Origin: Brettanomyces bruxellensis
Taxonomy: Eukaryota; Ascomycota; Pichiomycetes; Pichiales; Pichiaceae
Assembly (NCBI RefSeq): GCF_011074885.1
Contig: NC_054688.1
Span: 1,240,001 to 1,304,000 of the forward strand
Direction of reading: 5' to 3'
DNA: 64,000 nucleotides
Shown piece after piece: positions 1 through 9,786 of this stretch; position 1 is the stretch's first letter; every line of letters starts with the position of its first letter. The notes beneath the pieces were generated by a model. That model did not search any database. It was given only the letters and a program-made list of their open reading frames with translations, and was not told where the DNA came from. The position numbers and the translations under genes are program-made.

Positions 1-911
1 TTTGCAACCACCTTTCCCGTCTTTTTGTCAACCAAGTTGTACACACAACAAGAATGTATCTGCAAATGCTGGTTTCCAGTCACAGGATTGGTCCAAACCA
101 TTGGCAGTTTCTTCAATTTGGCCTCTTCCCAATGTGGAAGCTCATCTAAAGGCACTTCCTTGCCTTCTGAGACCATAGTGAGACCGTCAGATGTTGCTTT
201 GCACTTGTGGATGTATATGTACGGATGTGGGGCGTAGACAACGGTTGTGTTTAAGGCAAACTCCTTATCTTTTTGCGATAGGAGATCGAAGGCTGTTTTT
301 CCGGAGATGAAGGCTGTGGCACCAGTTGACACTTCAAGCTTTTCTCCGGCGTCATCGTAATAAATCGTCTGCCTTTCAGTTTTAGGAGGAACAACCACTC
401 CAAGAAGAGTAGTCACCACAGGTGGTGAATACTCGTACAAGGCGGCATCAATATGCCACCTATAGAATCTGGTGTGATGATTGGTGATTTCTTTTGGCGT
501 GAGTGTCCTTTTGTGGAAGGTTCTCTGTGATGGGTGCTCCAAAGTAAATTCACGCATTCCTTCATGACCAGCTGGAAAAGTTCCATTTCCAACCATCATG
601 ACTTCAGGCCTTCTAGGGACACACTTTCCGTCTTTTGCAAGAACGGACTCCGGTGAATGGAATAGCTTCTCATCGTGACCATAGTGGTTTGATGTTGAAG
701 GATCGAATCTGATTGTAAGTGCATATTGGGATTCTGGTGAAAGATCTGCCTCGTTTGGCACTACCAAAACTGAATACCTGAATAGTGCATTTTTCAACAA
801 CTGGAAATCTTCCTCGTTCAACTTTGACGGATCCGTAGTGTAAGATGGCATTTTCACTGTTGCGCCAAGGGGCTTTCCCGGAATGGGAGAAATGCTAATT
901 TTAGTGTTCAT
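1..911 (-). CDS. XAN1: Alpha-ketoglutarate-dependent xanthine dioxygenase (XanA family), 3' end off window
   Basis: This reads from the ATG at 911-909 without a stop to the window edge (303 codons), so the N-terminal part is complete and the C-terminus is missing. The fold is TauD/TfdA-like. The HxD iron-binding motif is visible as RWHIDAAL (His153, Asp155), preceded by a conserved block containing VGNGTFPAGHEGMREF. The distal His ligand would lie outside the window. The family hydroxylates xanthine to uric acid using Fe(II), O2 and 2-oxoglutarate, replacing the molybdenum xanthine dehydrogenase in several fungi; S. cerevisiae lacks it. The family call rests on remembered similarity to fungal XanA proteins; substrate specificity is inferred. 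A TATA-like run lies about 115 bp upstream at 1024-1035. Confidence 0.82.
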   Translation of the reverse strand, partial: MNTKISISPIPGKPLGATVKMPSYTTDPSKLNEEDFQLLKNALFRYSVLVVPNEADLSPESQYALTIRFDPSTSNHYGHDEKLFHSPESVLAKDGKCVPRRPEVMMVGNGTFPAGHEGMREFTLEHPSQRTFHKRTLTPKEITNHHTRFYRWHIDAALYEYSPPVVTTLLGVVVPPKTERQTIYYDDAGEKLEVSTGATAFISGKTAFDLLSQKDKEFALNTTVVYAPHPYIYIHKCKATSDGLTMVSEGKEVPLDELPHWEEAKLKKLPMVWTNPVTGNQHLQIHSCCVYNLVDKKTGKVVA

Positions 912-1488
912 ATTGTGTATAGATATAATTGAATATTGAACGTTGGATGATGACGATTTCGAATTTATTGTTTTCTGTACTGAACTACTTCCAAAATTTA
1001 CCAGCTATTGGACTTTACGCCTCTTTATATATATACCACATGTTTGAATTGCATACTTATATAGGAATATACGGGAAGCCGGTTACTTTTATCTACATAT
1101 GCATGCTTGGTGATGGCGTAGTTAGTAGTTGATCATAGATAAAGCGGATCTGACATTCCGGATCAGGTAATAACCGGGCTCGCCGGTAGATTTCCAAAAG
1201 GAGATGAAAAAAAAAAAAATTGAGGAAAAAGTCCTGAAACCGTTATATCTAGCAGATAAGTTCAGCAATAAAGGTGCAAGCGAAAGAGGGGAAATCATGT
1301 AAATACTAGAACAAGCAACGTTCAATAAATAATCACTATATATTTGAATACAGGTAGACTTTATTAAGGGAACGAACTGGAATGGAAACTAAATAAACAA
1401 ACGAACAAAGAACGGAACGTTGGAGGTATAAGTAAATACAAAACTAATAAACAAAAAAACAAAACTGTAACATACATATTAAAGAAGT
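912..1488. other. Intergenic: upstream of xanthine dioxygenase, downstream of BUD4
   Basis: This lies between the start of the minus-strand dioxygenase gene and the stop of minus-strand BUD4. It holds the TATA-like run TTTATATATATA at 1024-1035, well placed for the dioxygenase gene, and an A tract near 1207-1219. No convincing ORF or RNA gene was seen. Confidence 0.6.
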
Positions 1489-4400
1489 TCATGCGCCAAC
1501 CGAATTAGGCACATAAGCACATTCCTTTCTTTCGGCCATCTTTTTCGACATTAACCTAACCCATGGTTGGCAGCGGAAATTATTCTTGGTGATGATATCT
1601 TCTATTAAAGTGATCCAAACGGTTCTTTCTTGCTTGGAGTCGCATCCAAGGTCGATCGACTCGCCATTTGCAAACCTTAACTTGAAGCCGTTGTTGAGTA
1701 TCAAAGTCTCGCTAATTATTCTCTGGCTGGATCTTTTCGTGTTGTCACTTGTAGCCGAAGATGCAGAAACTTGCGATTTTGCATCTGAATCCGTACTATC
1801 AACAGGCTTCTTACCAGGATAATCGATGTAGACGACTTTTCTCAAGTTGATCTTGGCCTTCAGCTTCATTGTGTCCACGTTATGTGCATATAAATCATAT
1901 CCTTTAAGCTTGAAGTAGCGTCTTGTCCACACATCGATATCTCCTCCTTCCTGATACATGTATCCTTCCTGCATGTAGGTAAGAGTTTTGCCAATTTCCT
2001 CTACTTGCTTCATTGCATTTTTGATACTGAGTGGCAGGATCTCATATTTAGACTTACGCGGCACAAACAGCATTTCCGCCCGGAGTTTGCAAATATTGAA
2101 AGGTCGAGGCTTTAGATTCTTGCCCACTTTCACCATCCTCCACTCATTGAAACCATCCAAGACGAAATTTCCCACCTCTCCGGTAATTTTGTCCTTGAAG
2201 TTGTCAAAGTTAATATGTATCTTTGCAAAGGAACCATCTGTAGCAACACACTCAGACAACGGATCATACTTCGCTAGCTTATTCACATATTTGGTCGTTG
2301 TAACAATGCTGTTTCCTCCGAACATCTTCGAAAAGATGTTCTTGGACTTGACACGCTTTCTTTCATGAACTTCCACCAATTGGTTTTGCATTTTTTCGTA
2401 CTGCAGCTTGAGAGTTATCACGATATTCAACTTTTCAGGAACAATAAGCTCGAATTCTTTGTTGATAGAGGTATCTCCGTTACGTCTCTTGATGTCGAAA
2501 AACTCAGTTGACAAGACGTGAATGCCATTGTCGATAACAACCTTAAACTTGGCCTTTCTGTTTTCCACATCTGGCAACCTCAAACTTTCGAGTTCTTGCA
2601 ATTTCAAGAATAGTCTTCCTTGCTCTCCATCCACAAGATGTATTTTCTCAGGTATTTGATCGGGCTGCCGCGTTTCCGCCTGCTTTTCCATACTTTCAGG
2701 CTCTTTCACCTTCTTTGGAGTATTCACTTCTTGCTTCTTTGGTGTTTTCTGTGAAATCTTCTTGCCATTATCTGCCGGTGATTCCTTCTTTGGCTCGACT
2801 GACTCAGAATCAACAGTTGGTGACACCTCTTTCAAAGTAACACTACATGTATCATCGTGCTTTTCTGTCTCAAAGCTTTTCAAAAGACGGTCAGCTTCCA
2901 AATCATCGATTAGCTCGGTTTTTTCTTCACCTTGGATTCCTCCTGGAATAGCCAAATCGGAAATAAGTGCACTGGCAGTGGAATCAACCTCTGCAGAAGG
3001 CTCATCTACCATTTGACCTTTCTGCTCTGGCTTAAAAGAGATATTGCTGACAACCTCGGCAGTTCCATTTGCATTCTTGATCTGGAACTTTTCCTTCGTC
3101 ATCTTCTTTCGGATCATGAAACTCTCCATCTCCTTGACTGAAAGATGCACAAACTTATCACCGGGATCCTCCTTAACAACTTGCTTCTCTGGCTTTTGCT
3201 TAAGTGTGCCATTTCTCCACAATTGCGTAAGTTGACTGCCACTAGAATTGGTTCCGTTTGTCATTTTTGCACCGCTGAAAGTATTCAGACTGGAGTTTTC
3301 TTCGCTGATATCAACCCAATCGCTTGCAAACAAGTCTTCTTCGTTGTCTGGTTTATCCAATGGGTGCTTAAGGTATTTTCCAAGGTCTATTGACTCATCC
3401 AAGAACGAACATGAGCTACTTTGAGCAGATTCATCGCTTTCTTTTTGCGAAGATCTCGGCTCAACTTTTTCAACATCATGAACATCTTCGTCGCTTTCTC
3501 CAATTGCAGTGGATTGCACAAGATCTCTTTTTGCATCCTCATACTCTGATAAACTACCTTCATCATCAGTACCGGGAGACTGCTCATCCACATTTGTGCT
3601 TGCTTCTTCAGACGAGTCGGCAGAAATACTTGCTTCATCTCTCTCTTCGAACACCGCAGTATCCAAATCGACGCTTTTATTAAGCTCACCAGATGGAAGA
3701 ACTTCCATTCTACTTTTCACCCAGGCCGGACCAAAGTTCGAGTACAATTTTGAACTTGGTGACGGGGAAATTGCAATTTTTGATGATGGAATAACGTGCA
3801 CAAACTTGGGTGGCTTTGATTTCACCAAAAACCTCGCTTTTCCGTGCTTTCCAAGCGATTGGAAGTCATCCGAGTGACTACTGACTCTTCTGAACATCTC
3901 CTGCTTTGACCAGATATCAAGAATGCTTTCACGAGGAGCAACTTCATCGGAAGTTGTGTCTTTATGCAGTTTCCGGACTGAGATACCATTATTGGCGGCT
4001 TTTCCATCAATTGGAGCAACTTTAAGGGTCGGATCATACTTGTAGCCATCAAGAGCATGACTAGTGTCATCTGGATTGAAATGTGGGTCCTCAAGAACAA
4101 ATTTGCGAGAGTCAAAAGTACTAGTTGTGCTTACGGTGGATTGAGACACCATCCGGCCATTATCAACTCCACTTTCTGCATTTGCTAAATCAAGAAGTTC
4201 CGTATGGTGAATCACAGATGCTCCAGAGTTGTCATCAAGGCCAGACAAATTAGATTGTTCAATCATGCCGGAACTGCTCAAACTTGTATCTGCAGCTTTT
4301 TCAAAAGGTGCTTCAGGTTTCTCACTCAATTGGTGCACTGTTGTAGAAATAGACATGGAGGATGAGTTGCTAATTGTGGCATCCGGCTCCACATCTGTGT

Positions 4401-5547
4401 CTGAACGATCTCCAACGGTTGCAACGGTTTCATTTCCGTCGGTAAAGCCGGAGGATGCAGAAATGGATGTCGGGAATCCGAGACCGTTGCCAAGACCGGA
4501 ACCGTTGATGTTTGCACCAATTTCGTCTGATTCCTCATCGGTGTACCCGCCTTCACTTGCAGAAACAAAGTCCGACTCGCTTGTCATGGTTGTTGAACTG
4601 CTGATAGCAGAAACGGATCTTCGACCAATCACATCGCGAGAAACAGGCTTTCCGGCGGTTGGCTTCTTTGTGGCCACCATGCTCTTGTTCACGATTTCCG
4701 TGCTGAGAATACTTTGTGCGGGAACTGTGCTGGCATCGGAGTCATCCGAACTTTCGGACCCGATTTCATTTTGAAGTGGGAATGATGTATTTTTCGATAG
4801 GTTAGGGATTGGTGTTTTCTCCAGGGCGGACTCGGGTTCGCGCCCAGCGCTGGGCTCAGCCACTTCTTTATCGTAGAATGAGTTAAGGGCCTGTGAACGT
4901 GGAGACAGAGCTATAGTCTTTTCGGAGTCTGTTGAACCACCACTAACATTGCGAAGATCTGGCTTTGCGGTACTGGTCAGTGCGTTATTGGCTATATTCG
5001 GCATCGAGCGGATGCTATAGTCAGATGGAGACGGCTGGATTGTCGGCAACGGCCTGTGAATTGTTGGAATTGTCTTCATCAAACCGTTTTCGTCACTTTT
5101 GAGAACAACTGGGGTTTGCAACTGGTTGTTTTGTTCATCATCATCCAGAGGTCTTGGTCCGGAAAGTTTCCGACCCGGTTCCCTTTGAAGCGATTCGTCT
5201 GCTGCGCCACTCTCCTTACTGCTGGTCACCTTGAGTGGTTCTGTTGTTGAGTTTAACGAAAGATCTGGAAGTGCAATCCCAGGTTTGCGATTTGAACTAA
5301 TTCGAGTTTCGGTCCCACTCGAAATGCCATCTGATAAATTTCCGCCCTTCAGTGTACTCCCCGAATGATCGGAGTCACTCTGTGATTCGCCAGTTGAGGA
5401 AATGTTGCCACTGTCTATGGAATTCAGACTGCTTGAGGCTTTGAGTTCCGGACTTTGCGAATCTATTTCTTTTAGCAAGTCGTCTACTGATTTATTTGCC
5501 TGGCTAAAGGAATCTGCTTCAACACTGCTCATTTCTCGGTTTGCCAC
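1489..5547 (-). CDS. BUD4: Bud4, anillin-like axial bud-site protein
   Basis: This encodes a 1352-residue protein. The first ~950 residues are Ser/Thr/Asp-rich and of low complexity, typical of Bud4. The C-terminal third is structured: an anillin-homology region (about residues 970-1195, starting near GEQGRLFLKLQELESL) is followed by a PH domain (about 1200-1325, including DVWTRRYFKLKGYDLYAHN). In yeast, Bud4 binds septins and GTP at the mother-bud neck and marks axial bud sites with Bud3, Axl1 and Axl2. The length is close to that of S. cerevisiae Bud4 (about 1450). The start at 5547 is the first ATG of the frame; an ATG five codons later is also possible. No intron is needed. Identification rests on domain order and C-terminal sequence. 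Confidence 0.88.
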   Translation of the reverse strand: MANREMSSVEADSFSQANKSVDDLLKEIDSQSPELKASSSLNSIDSGNISSTGESQSDSDHSGSTLKGGNLSDGISSGTETRISSNRKPGIALPDLSLNSTTEPLKVTSSKESGAADESLQREPGRKLSGPRPLDDDEQNNQLQTPVVLKSDENGLMKTIPTIHRPLPTIQPSPSDYSIRSMPNIANNALTSTAKPDLRNVSGGSTDSEKTIALSPRSQALNSFYDKEVAEPSAGREPESALEKTPIPNLSKNTSFPLQNEIGSESSDDSDASTVPAQSILSTEIVNKSMVATKKPTAGKPVSRDVIGRRSVSAISSSTTMTSESDFVSASEGGYTDEESDEIGANINGSGLGNGLGFPTSISASSGFTDGNETVATVGDRSDTDVEPDATISNSSSMSISTTVHQLSEKPEAPFEKAADTSLSSSGMIEQSNLSGLDDNSGASVIHHTELLDLANAESGVDNGRMVSQSTVSTTSTFDSRKFVLEDPHFNPDDTSHALDGYKYDPTLKVAPIDGKAANNGISVRKLHKDTTSDEVAPRESILDIWSKQEMFRRVSSHSDDFQSLGKHGKARFLVKSKPPKFVHVIPSSKIAISPSPSSKLYSNFGPAWVKSRMEVLPSGELNKSVDLDTAVFEERDEASISADSSEEASTNVDEQSPGTDDEGSLSEYEDAKRDLVQSTAIGESDEDVHDVEKVEPRSSQKESDESAQSSSCSFLDESIDLGKYLKHPLDKPDNEEDLFASDWVDISEENSSLNTFSGAKMTNGTNSSGSQLTQLWRNGTLKQKPEKQVVKEDPGDKFVHLSVKEMESFMIRKKMTKEKFQIKNANGTAEVVSNISFKPEQKGQMVDEPSAEVDSTASALISDLAIPGGIQGEEKTELIDDLEADRLLKSFETEKHDDTCSVTLKEVSPTVDSESVEPKKESPADNGKKISQKTPKKQEVNTPKKVKEPESMEKQAETRQPDQIPEKIHLVDGEQGRLFLKLQELESLRLPDVENRKAKFKVVIDNGIHVLSTEFFDIKRRNGDTSINKEFELIVPEKLNIVITLKLQYEKMQNQLVEVHERKRVKSKNIFSKMFGGNSIVTTTKYVNKLAKYDPLSECVATDGSFAKIHINFDNFKDKITGEVGNFVLDGFNEWRMVKVGKNLKPRPFNICKLRAEMLFVPRKSKYEILPLSIKNAMKQVEEIGKTLTYMQEGYMYQEGGDIDVWTRRYFKLKGYDLYAHNVDTMKLKAKINLRKVVYIDYPGKKPVDSTDSDAKSQVSASSATSDNTKRSSQRIISETLILNNGFKLRFANGESIDLGCDSKQERTVWITLIEDIITKNNFRCQPWVRLMSKKMAERKECAYVPNSVGA

Positions 5548-6832
5548 TTCTTTATGATATATAATAGACGCTGTAATGGGAAAATGGAGGGGGCTTGTGG
5601 TCTGCCTTTTTTGCTCTTGTAGGATAATACTTTTTTCTTCAAGTTCTCAGTTCCTATCTCTTGAGGTAAACAACGGAAGAAAATTCAACTGTGAATGGGA
5701 TCTAATACCAACGGGATTACAAAGTGTGCCGTTGGGCCTATCACTGTCAATACCGTATTGGAAACTGGAAAGATGTGAACTGGGAAAAGTGAAATAGTTC
5801 AAGGTGAAGAGAAAAGATGTTGAGTAAAAAACGTTAAATGGAAATACGAGGAGAAAGGAAAATAAAGGAAAAAAAAAAAAATAAAATAGGAGCATGTATG
5901 CCGAATTAGGCGGAAAGAAAATAGTGAGGAATAAATAGACAGGTAAATATGGGAGAAAAGTTTTTGGGACAAATAGGCAAGACCAAGAAAAAAGTAGCGC
6001 TCAGAAGCACAAGTGCATATGCGTCACCTCTGGTCTCGATACAGTACTGTTATTATGGGACACTTAACGCCAGCATTCCCAAACAATTTGGCCTTACTAT
6101 GCTGGGAATTTTTTGCTGTTGGGTCCCCTTCTGGCTTTGGAATGTAATTGAAGTATGGGCATGTTGTAATCACGAAAAACTGATGGAAACAGTGAAAATA
6201 TCTGGATTACATCAGATTACGCGTGTCTACTAATTGGGAAAAAATGTGCAAGCACTCGCCGGAACAGGAAAAATATAAACATGAACATATGCGCCACGGG
6301 AATTGAAGTACCATGGGGTGCGAAAAAAAGGCAAAGTGGATGTGTGGCTGTGAAAAGAGAGAAACACACAAAGCAATTAAATCGAATAGAATAACCAGTT
6401 AGTGTTGAATTGAAATAGACGCGGTAACTTTACACAGAGAAGAAAGCTTTATATGTATTTATGTATATAGACAAGAGCGGGAGATTCGAATGCGGAAATA
6501 GACGCCAAGTTCCATATCAGGAGAATGGTCTGATGCTTGTGGCGGCGATAAAAATGCAAGGGGAAAAAGCCGTGTGGCGCAGCATGGTTGGAGAAGAAGA
6601 ATGGGAAAAAACGGTAAAGCAAAAACAGAGAGAAATACCAAAGCTGTGGCGCAGTTAAAAAAAACTTGAATAGAATGCAAGCTTAAAAAAAAAGATTCAG
6701 AAATGCAATTGAGCGATGTCTGAGTTCACGTTGTGTGGTTAGGGACATATATAGACAGTATAACGGTGCTGAATAAGCATCAAAGAAGTTGGAATAGGAA
6801 CTCATTTGAATAAATAGCAAGAACTTCTCATC
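5548..6832. other. Intergenic: long BUD4 upstream region
   Basis: About 1.3 kb lie between the BUD4 start and the 3' end of the UPS2-like gene, both on the minus strand. The region is A-rich on the plus strand, with homopurine stretches around 5800-5900 and 6570-6700. The short ORFs here (for example a 94-codon frame at 5949-6233) have no recognisable domains and are treated as chance. No RNA gene was recognised. Confidence 0.5.
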
Positions 6833-7564
6833 TCAGTTCTTGTGGAGAATCGAATCCCTAAGCTGATTAACAGCACTTTGACCCCGTCCATTAACATCTT
6901 GTAGAGCACACTCCTTTCTATCACTAAGCTCCTTTATCACGGAGTCGGCACGGTCATTCAACTCTTTCAAAACAGAAGTAGTTCTTGAGTTCATTTGGTC
7001 GAACAACTTACTGGTCTTACCAGATAAATCGTTAAATTTCTCGTTCCAGACGGGATCCAACTTCTCCAACACGGAGTCAAAACCAACCTTTCCCTTTTTT
7101 GCGTTTTGGCCAAACCTATCCACACTCCACTGCTCGATCTTATCACCTATTTGGCAATGAAGAGAAGCCTGAATCTCGGCCTCCTGCTCAAATTTAGTGC
7201 TGCATAGAGGATTTTTGGGATCTGGGGAGTATGTAACAGTTTCCCACACTTTCAGCACACTTCCCCAGGTCAGGTTGCAAGACTTCATCGTTAATTTGCG
7301 GTTTTTAAGATCTACAACCGACACTTCTCTGACATATGACTTGTTAATACCTCCAGTGAGAAAGGAAAGCCATCTCGGGATATTCTGTGCGCATCCAATC
7401 AATCTCTCGGATGTTAAAGTCTGCCTGACAGGGTCGAACTCTCTCCGTAAAACATCAACCGATTTGACATGTGTAGAAATCTTATTTGGATACTTTTGCC
7501 AGTTGGCCGCACTCACTTGCTCCCATGGATAATCAAAGGTTTGTTCGGATTTGAAGAACTTCAT
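6833..7564 (-). CDS. UPS2: PRELI/MSF1-domain phospholipid transfer protein, Ups2-like
   Basis: The 243-residue product begins MKFFKSEQTFDYPWEQVSAA, the hallmark N-terminus of the PRELI/MSF1 family, and keeps VREVSVVDLKNRKLTMKSCN and a C-terminal EQWSVDRFGQNAKKGKVGFD block (about residues 1-175). Ups proteins act in the mitochondrial intermembrane space with Mdm35; Ups2 moves phosphatidylserine for mitochondrial PE synthesis, whereas Ups1 moves phosphatidate. The internal sequence is closer to my memory of Ups2 than of Ups1, so the paralogue call is probable, not certain. The last ~60 residues form an Arg/Asp-rich tail with loosely repeated motifs ending in KELNDR, KELSDR and NGRGQS, possibly an amphipathic helix or coiled coil. 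Confidence 0.85.
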   Translation of the reverse strand: MKFFKSEQTFDYPWEQVSAANWQKYPNKISTHVKSVDVLRREFDPVRQTLTSERLIGCAQNIPRWLSFLTGGINKSYVREVSVVDLKNRKLTMKSCNLTWGSVLKVWETVTYSPDPKNPLCSTKFEQEAEIQASLHCQIGDKIEQWSVDRFGQNAKKGKVGFDSVLEKLDPVWNEKFNDLSGKTSKLFDQMNSRTTSVLKELNDRADSVIKELSDRKECALQDVNGRGQSAVNQLRDSILHKN

Positions 7565-8571
7565 GCTTGGATATGTGAGGTTGTGATAGGTTATGTAAAC
7601 CTCAGTTTGTGATATTTCTGGACAAATTTCAGCACTAAGTCTTTTCTGATTCTTTTCTGAGTGTTCCTTTTGAATTTAAATAGACCAATGAACACCAGCA
7701 GCAATACCGGCCAAACTACCACCTAAATCTAATGCCAGTTTGTGACAGATGACGTTTGCCAACTTGCTGTAAAAACAACAAGAAAGTATATTCTAGAATG
7801 CAACGACTTCGGATGCAAGTATTGAAACGAAAGCTGATAAAAATTTTAGCGGCACAAGAAATTGATTCCGGCCGGAAACTTTTTTAACCTTAATTCTAGC
7901 GAGCAAGATCCACGTTAGTCAGCAAATCAAAGAAAACCACACCACAGCACGATAACCTAATATTAAGATAAAGTGACGATAAGTAAATAGAAACTACTAG
8001 CGAATGTGAAGATACATGAATAAATCGTAAAATTAAATAATTTATCTAAATTTTCTTTTACACATCTGGTAATGTTCCCCGTTTGATCTTGCGCCATTCG
8101 AAAAAAAATAAATTGAAATAAACTAAATAACTGGGGGAGTGATTAAATTGAAATTGCAAAAGAGAAAAATTTTGAATAAACGTTGGTGGAAGAACAATGC
8201 GTCCCAGTGCCAGTTGCCCTTTGAATTCAACGGATGCAAAGTTTTCATTATTACGGGATGGGCGAACCAAAGCGCGAAACCCCACTGTCCGGCATGCATG
8301 TTAGATTTGCACATGCAGACCGGTGTGGGGGTACCAAGCCTAGAGCTTTTACGGAATATGGTGTACAGATGTGCACGAAGACAGAACTGGGAGGTTGAAT
8401 ATTGTATTTATGAGGGATGAAGAAGCAACGAACATCCCGGGAAAAAACGAATGAGACGTAATGCATGCGTAAGCGAGAGAAAGAGACAGCCAGAGTCTGC
8501 TGAAATGGATGAAAGAAGGCGTAAATTGTAAAATATTAGAAACGTAACTAAAGCACAAAAAGAAAACAGTT
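7565..8571. other. Intergenic between UPS2-like and ERF2, with a possible small spliced gene
   Basis: About 1 kb lies between two minus-strand genes. It contains the UPS2-like promoter and a protein-like segment at 7676-7766 (listed separately). The remainder is AT-rich. ORFs at 8058-8466 overlap one another on both strands and have no recognisable features. Confidence 0.45.
7676..7766 (-). CDS. Candidate 3' exon of a small unannotated membrane protein
   Basis: On the minus strand a pyrimidine-rich TTTTTACAG (ending at 7767) looks like a 3' splice site. After one base it opens into 29 codons ending at TAA (7678-7676). The translation contains KLALDLGGSLAGIAAGVHW, a hydrophobic, Gly/Ala-rich segment resembling the end of a short mitochondrial or membrane protein. 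The frame runs back only to a stop just upstream and has no ATG, so splicing would be required. I could not place exon 1: possible 5' sites are weak, and a GACTAAC branch-like motif at 7914-7920 is rather far from the acceptor. No function is assigned. Confidence 0.25.
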
Positions 8572-9786
8572 TCAGACATCCAAACCACCTATTACTACCT
8601 GATCCAGGCGTCCGTCATCAAGTCTGCGCCTTGAAAGAACACGGAAGTTGGATGCTCCTCTTGGACGAAACCATTGGTGGTAAAAATTAGTTGTAGGGCT
8701 TCCCAAATTGAATGGACTGAGACAAAGATCCTTAAAATGGCTATTTCCACTATGCCGTTCGGTATTTAGATATTCTCGAGTGGTAATGCCAAAGAATCCA
8801 AGCAAGAGATGCGAGATGAGGAGTAGGAGAGGGTAGAGAAGCCCAAGACAGGCAAATATTCCGAGGAATAACGACATCCGTGCACGATTTGCAGACTTAA
8901 CAGCTACAATATAGAAACTGGAAGCGGCAAGAAATGAGCATTCGATGCACGCGAACACGAGGAAACCAATAAAGTAGCAATGATTGCGTTGGCCAACACA
9001 GTTGGAAAGCCACGGACAATGGTGGTCAAGATTGGCGATGCAAACATTGCATCTTGAGCAATGAGATGCGCGTGCAGGTCTCCAAATGAAGCAGGAGTTG
9101 CAATATTTGGCATAAACGGGTGTCGAAACGGGGTCAGGAGTTTTCTTGGCATCTGGTTTCTTTGCATCATGCACCATTCTGGGCCCCGGCATCTGTATCC
9201 ACGAGTGGTATTCCTCCGGAAGGCCATTTTTCGCTACATTATCAACCAGATGAACATTTTTCGGCAAAACCCCGGGGTCCATGAGTGCAGCACGTAAAAG
9301 ACAGTTCATAAGCACACACCAGCAGTAGCAGAAGACTACTACCACTGCTGGGGACACGTGATTCCACAGCCAGGCTGCCTCAAACACCAAATAGAGCACT
9401 ATTGGAAATGTAACTGCTAAAATTGTGAATGGCAGCATCGAAAACTTCGGTCCGTAACTTGTGAAATTGGGCCTTACTATTCTCGTCGTGCGGAGATGGC
9501 CCCCGCACAAGAATATGTAGTTTGACTGCTTCATGAACTCGTAATTGTGGGATTTGTCACTTGAGGCACTCGATGCACTATTAGGCAAGAATGATGACTT
9601 TGAGGGTATGAATACCAACCATTCGCTGCATTTTTTCAGCAGAACACGCCAGTAGCCAAAACTAGAACTGACGGTGGCATCATCAGAGGGATTTTCACTC
9701 TTGGAAGATGCACATTTTCCTGTATTTTCACACGATGTAAAACATGCCGTTCTGGTAGAGGCGGCTGAATTATCTATAGAAGACAT
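8572..9786 (-). CDS. ERF2: Erf2, DHHC palmitoyltransferase subunit (Ras palmitoylation)
   Basis: The protein is 404 residues long from the ATG at 9786. It carries the DHHC-CRD with KYCNSCFIWRPARASHCSRC followed by DHHCPWLSNCVG (DHHC at about residues 254-257), two hydrophobic segments before and two after it, and a TTREYLN (TTxE-type) motif. The pre-CRD block NYIFLCGGHLRTTR is typical of Erf2, which with Erf4 palmitoylates Ras at the ER. An in-frame ATG at 9999 would add 71 residues that look unlike the family and sit in the divergent promoter region, so the internal start is preferred. Confidence 0.88.
   Translation of the reverse strand: MSSIDNSAASTRTACFTSCENTGKCASSKSENPSDDATVSSSFGYWRVLLKKCSEWLVFIPSKSSFLPNSASSASSDKSHNYEFMKQSNYIFLCGGHLRTTRIVRPNFTSYGPKFSMLPFTILAVTFPIVLYLVFEAAWLWNHVSPAVVVVFCYCWCVLMNCLLRAALMDPGVLPKNVHLVDNVAKNGLPEEYHSWIQMPGPRMVHDAKKPDAKKTPDPVSTPVYAKYCNSCFIWRPARASHCSRCNVCIANLDHHCPWLSNCVGQRNHCYFIGFLVFACIECSFLAASSFYIVAVKSANRARMSLFLGIFACLGLLYPLLLLISHLLLGFFGITTREYLNTERHSGNSHFKDLCLSPFNLGSPTTNFYHQWFRPRGASNFRVLSRRRLDDGRLDQVVIGGLDV

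Noticed and set aside
5949..6233. 94-codon ORF with hydrophobic segment
   Set aside because: A weak membrane-like stretch, but no recognisable family and unusual composition; left as intergenic.
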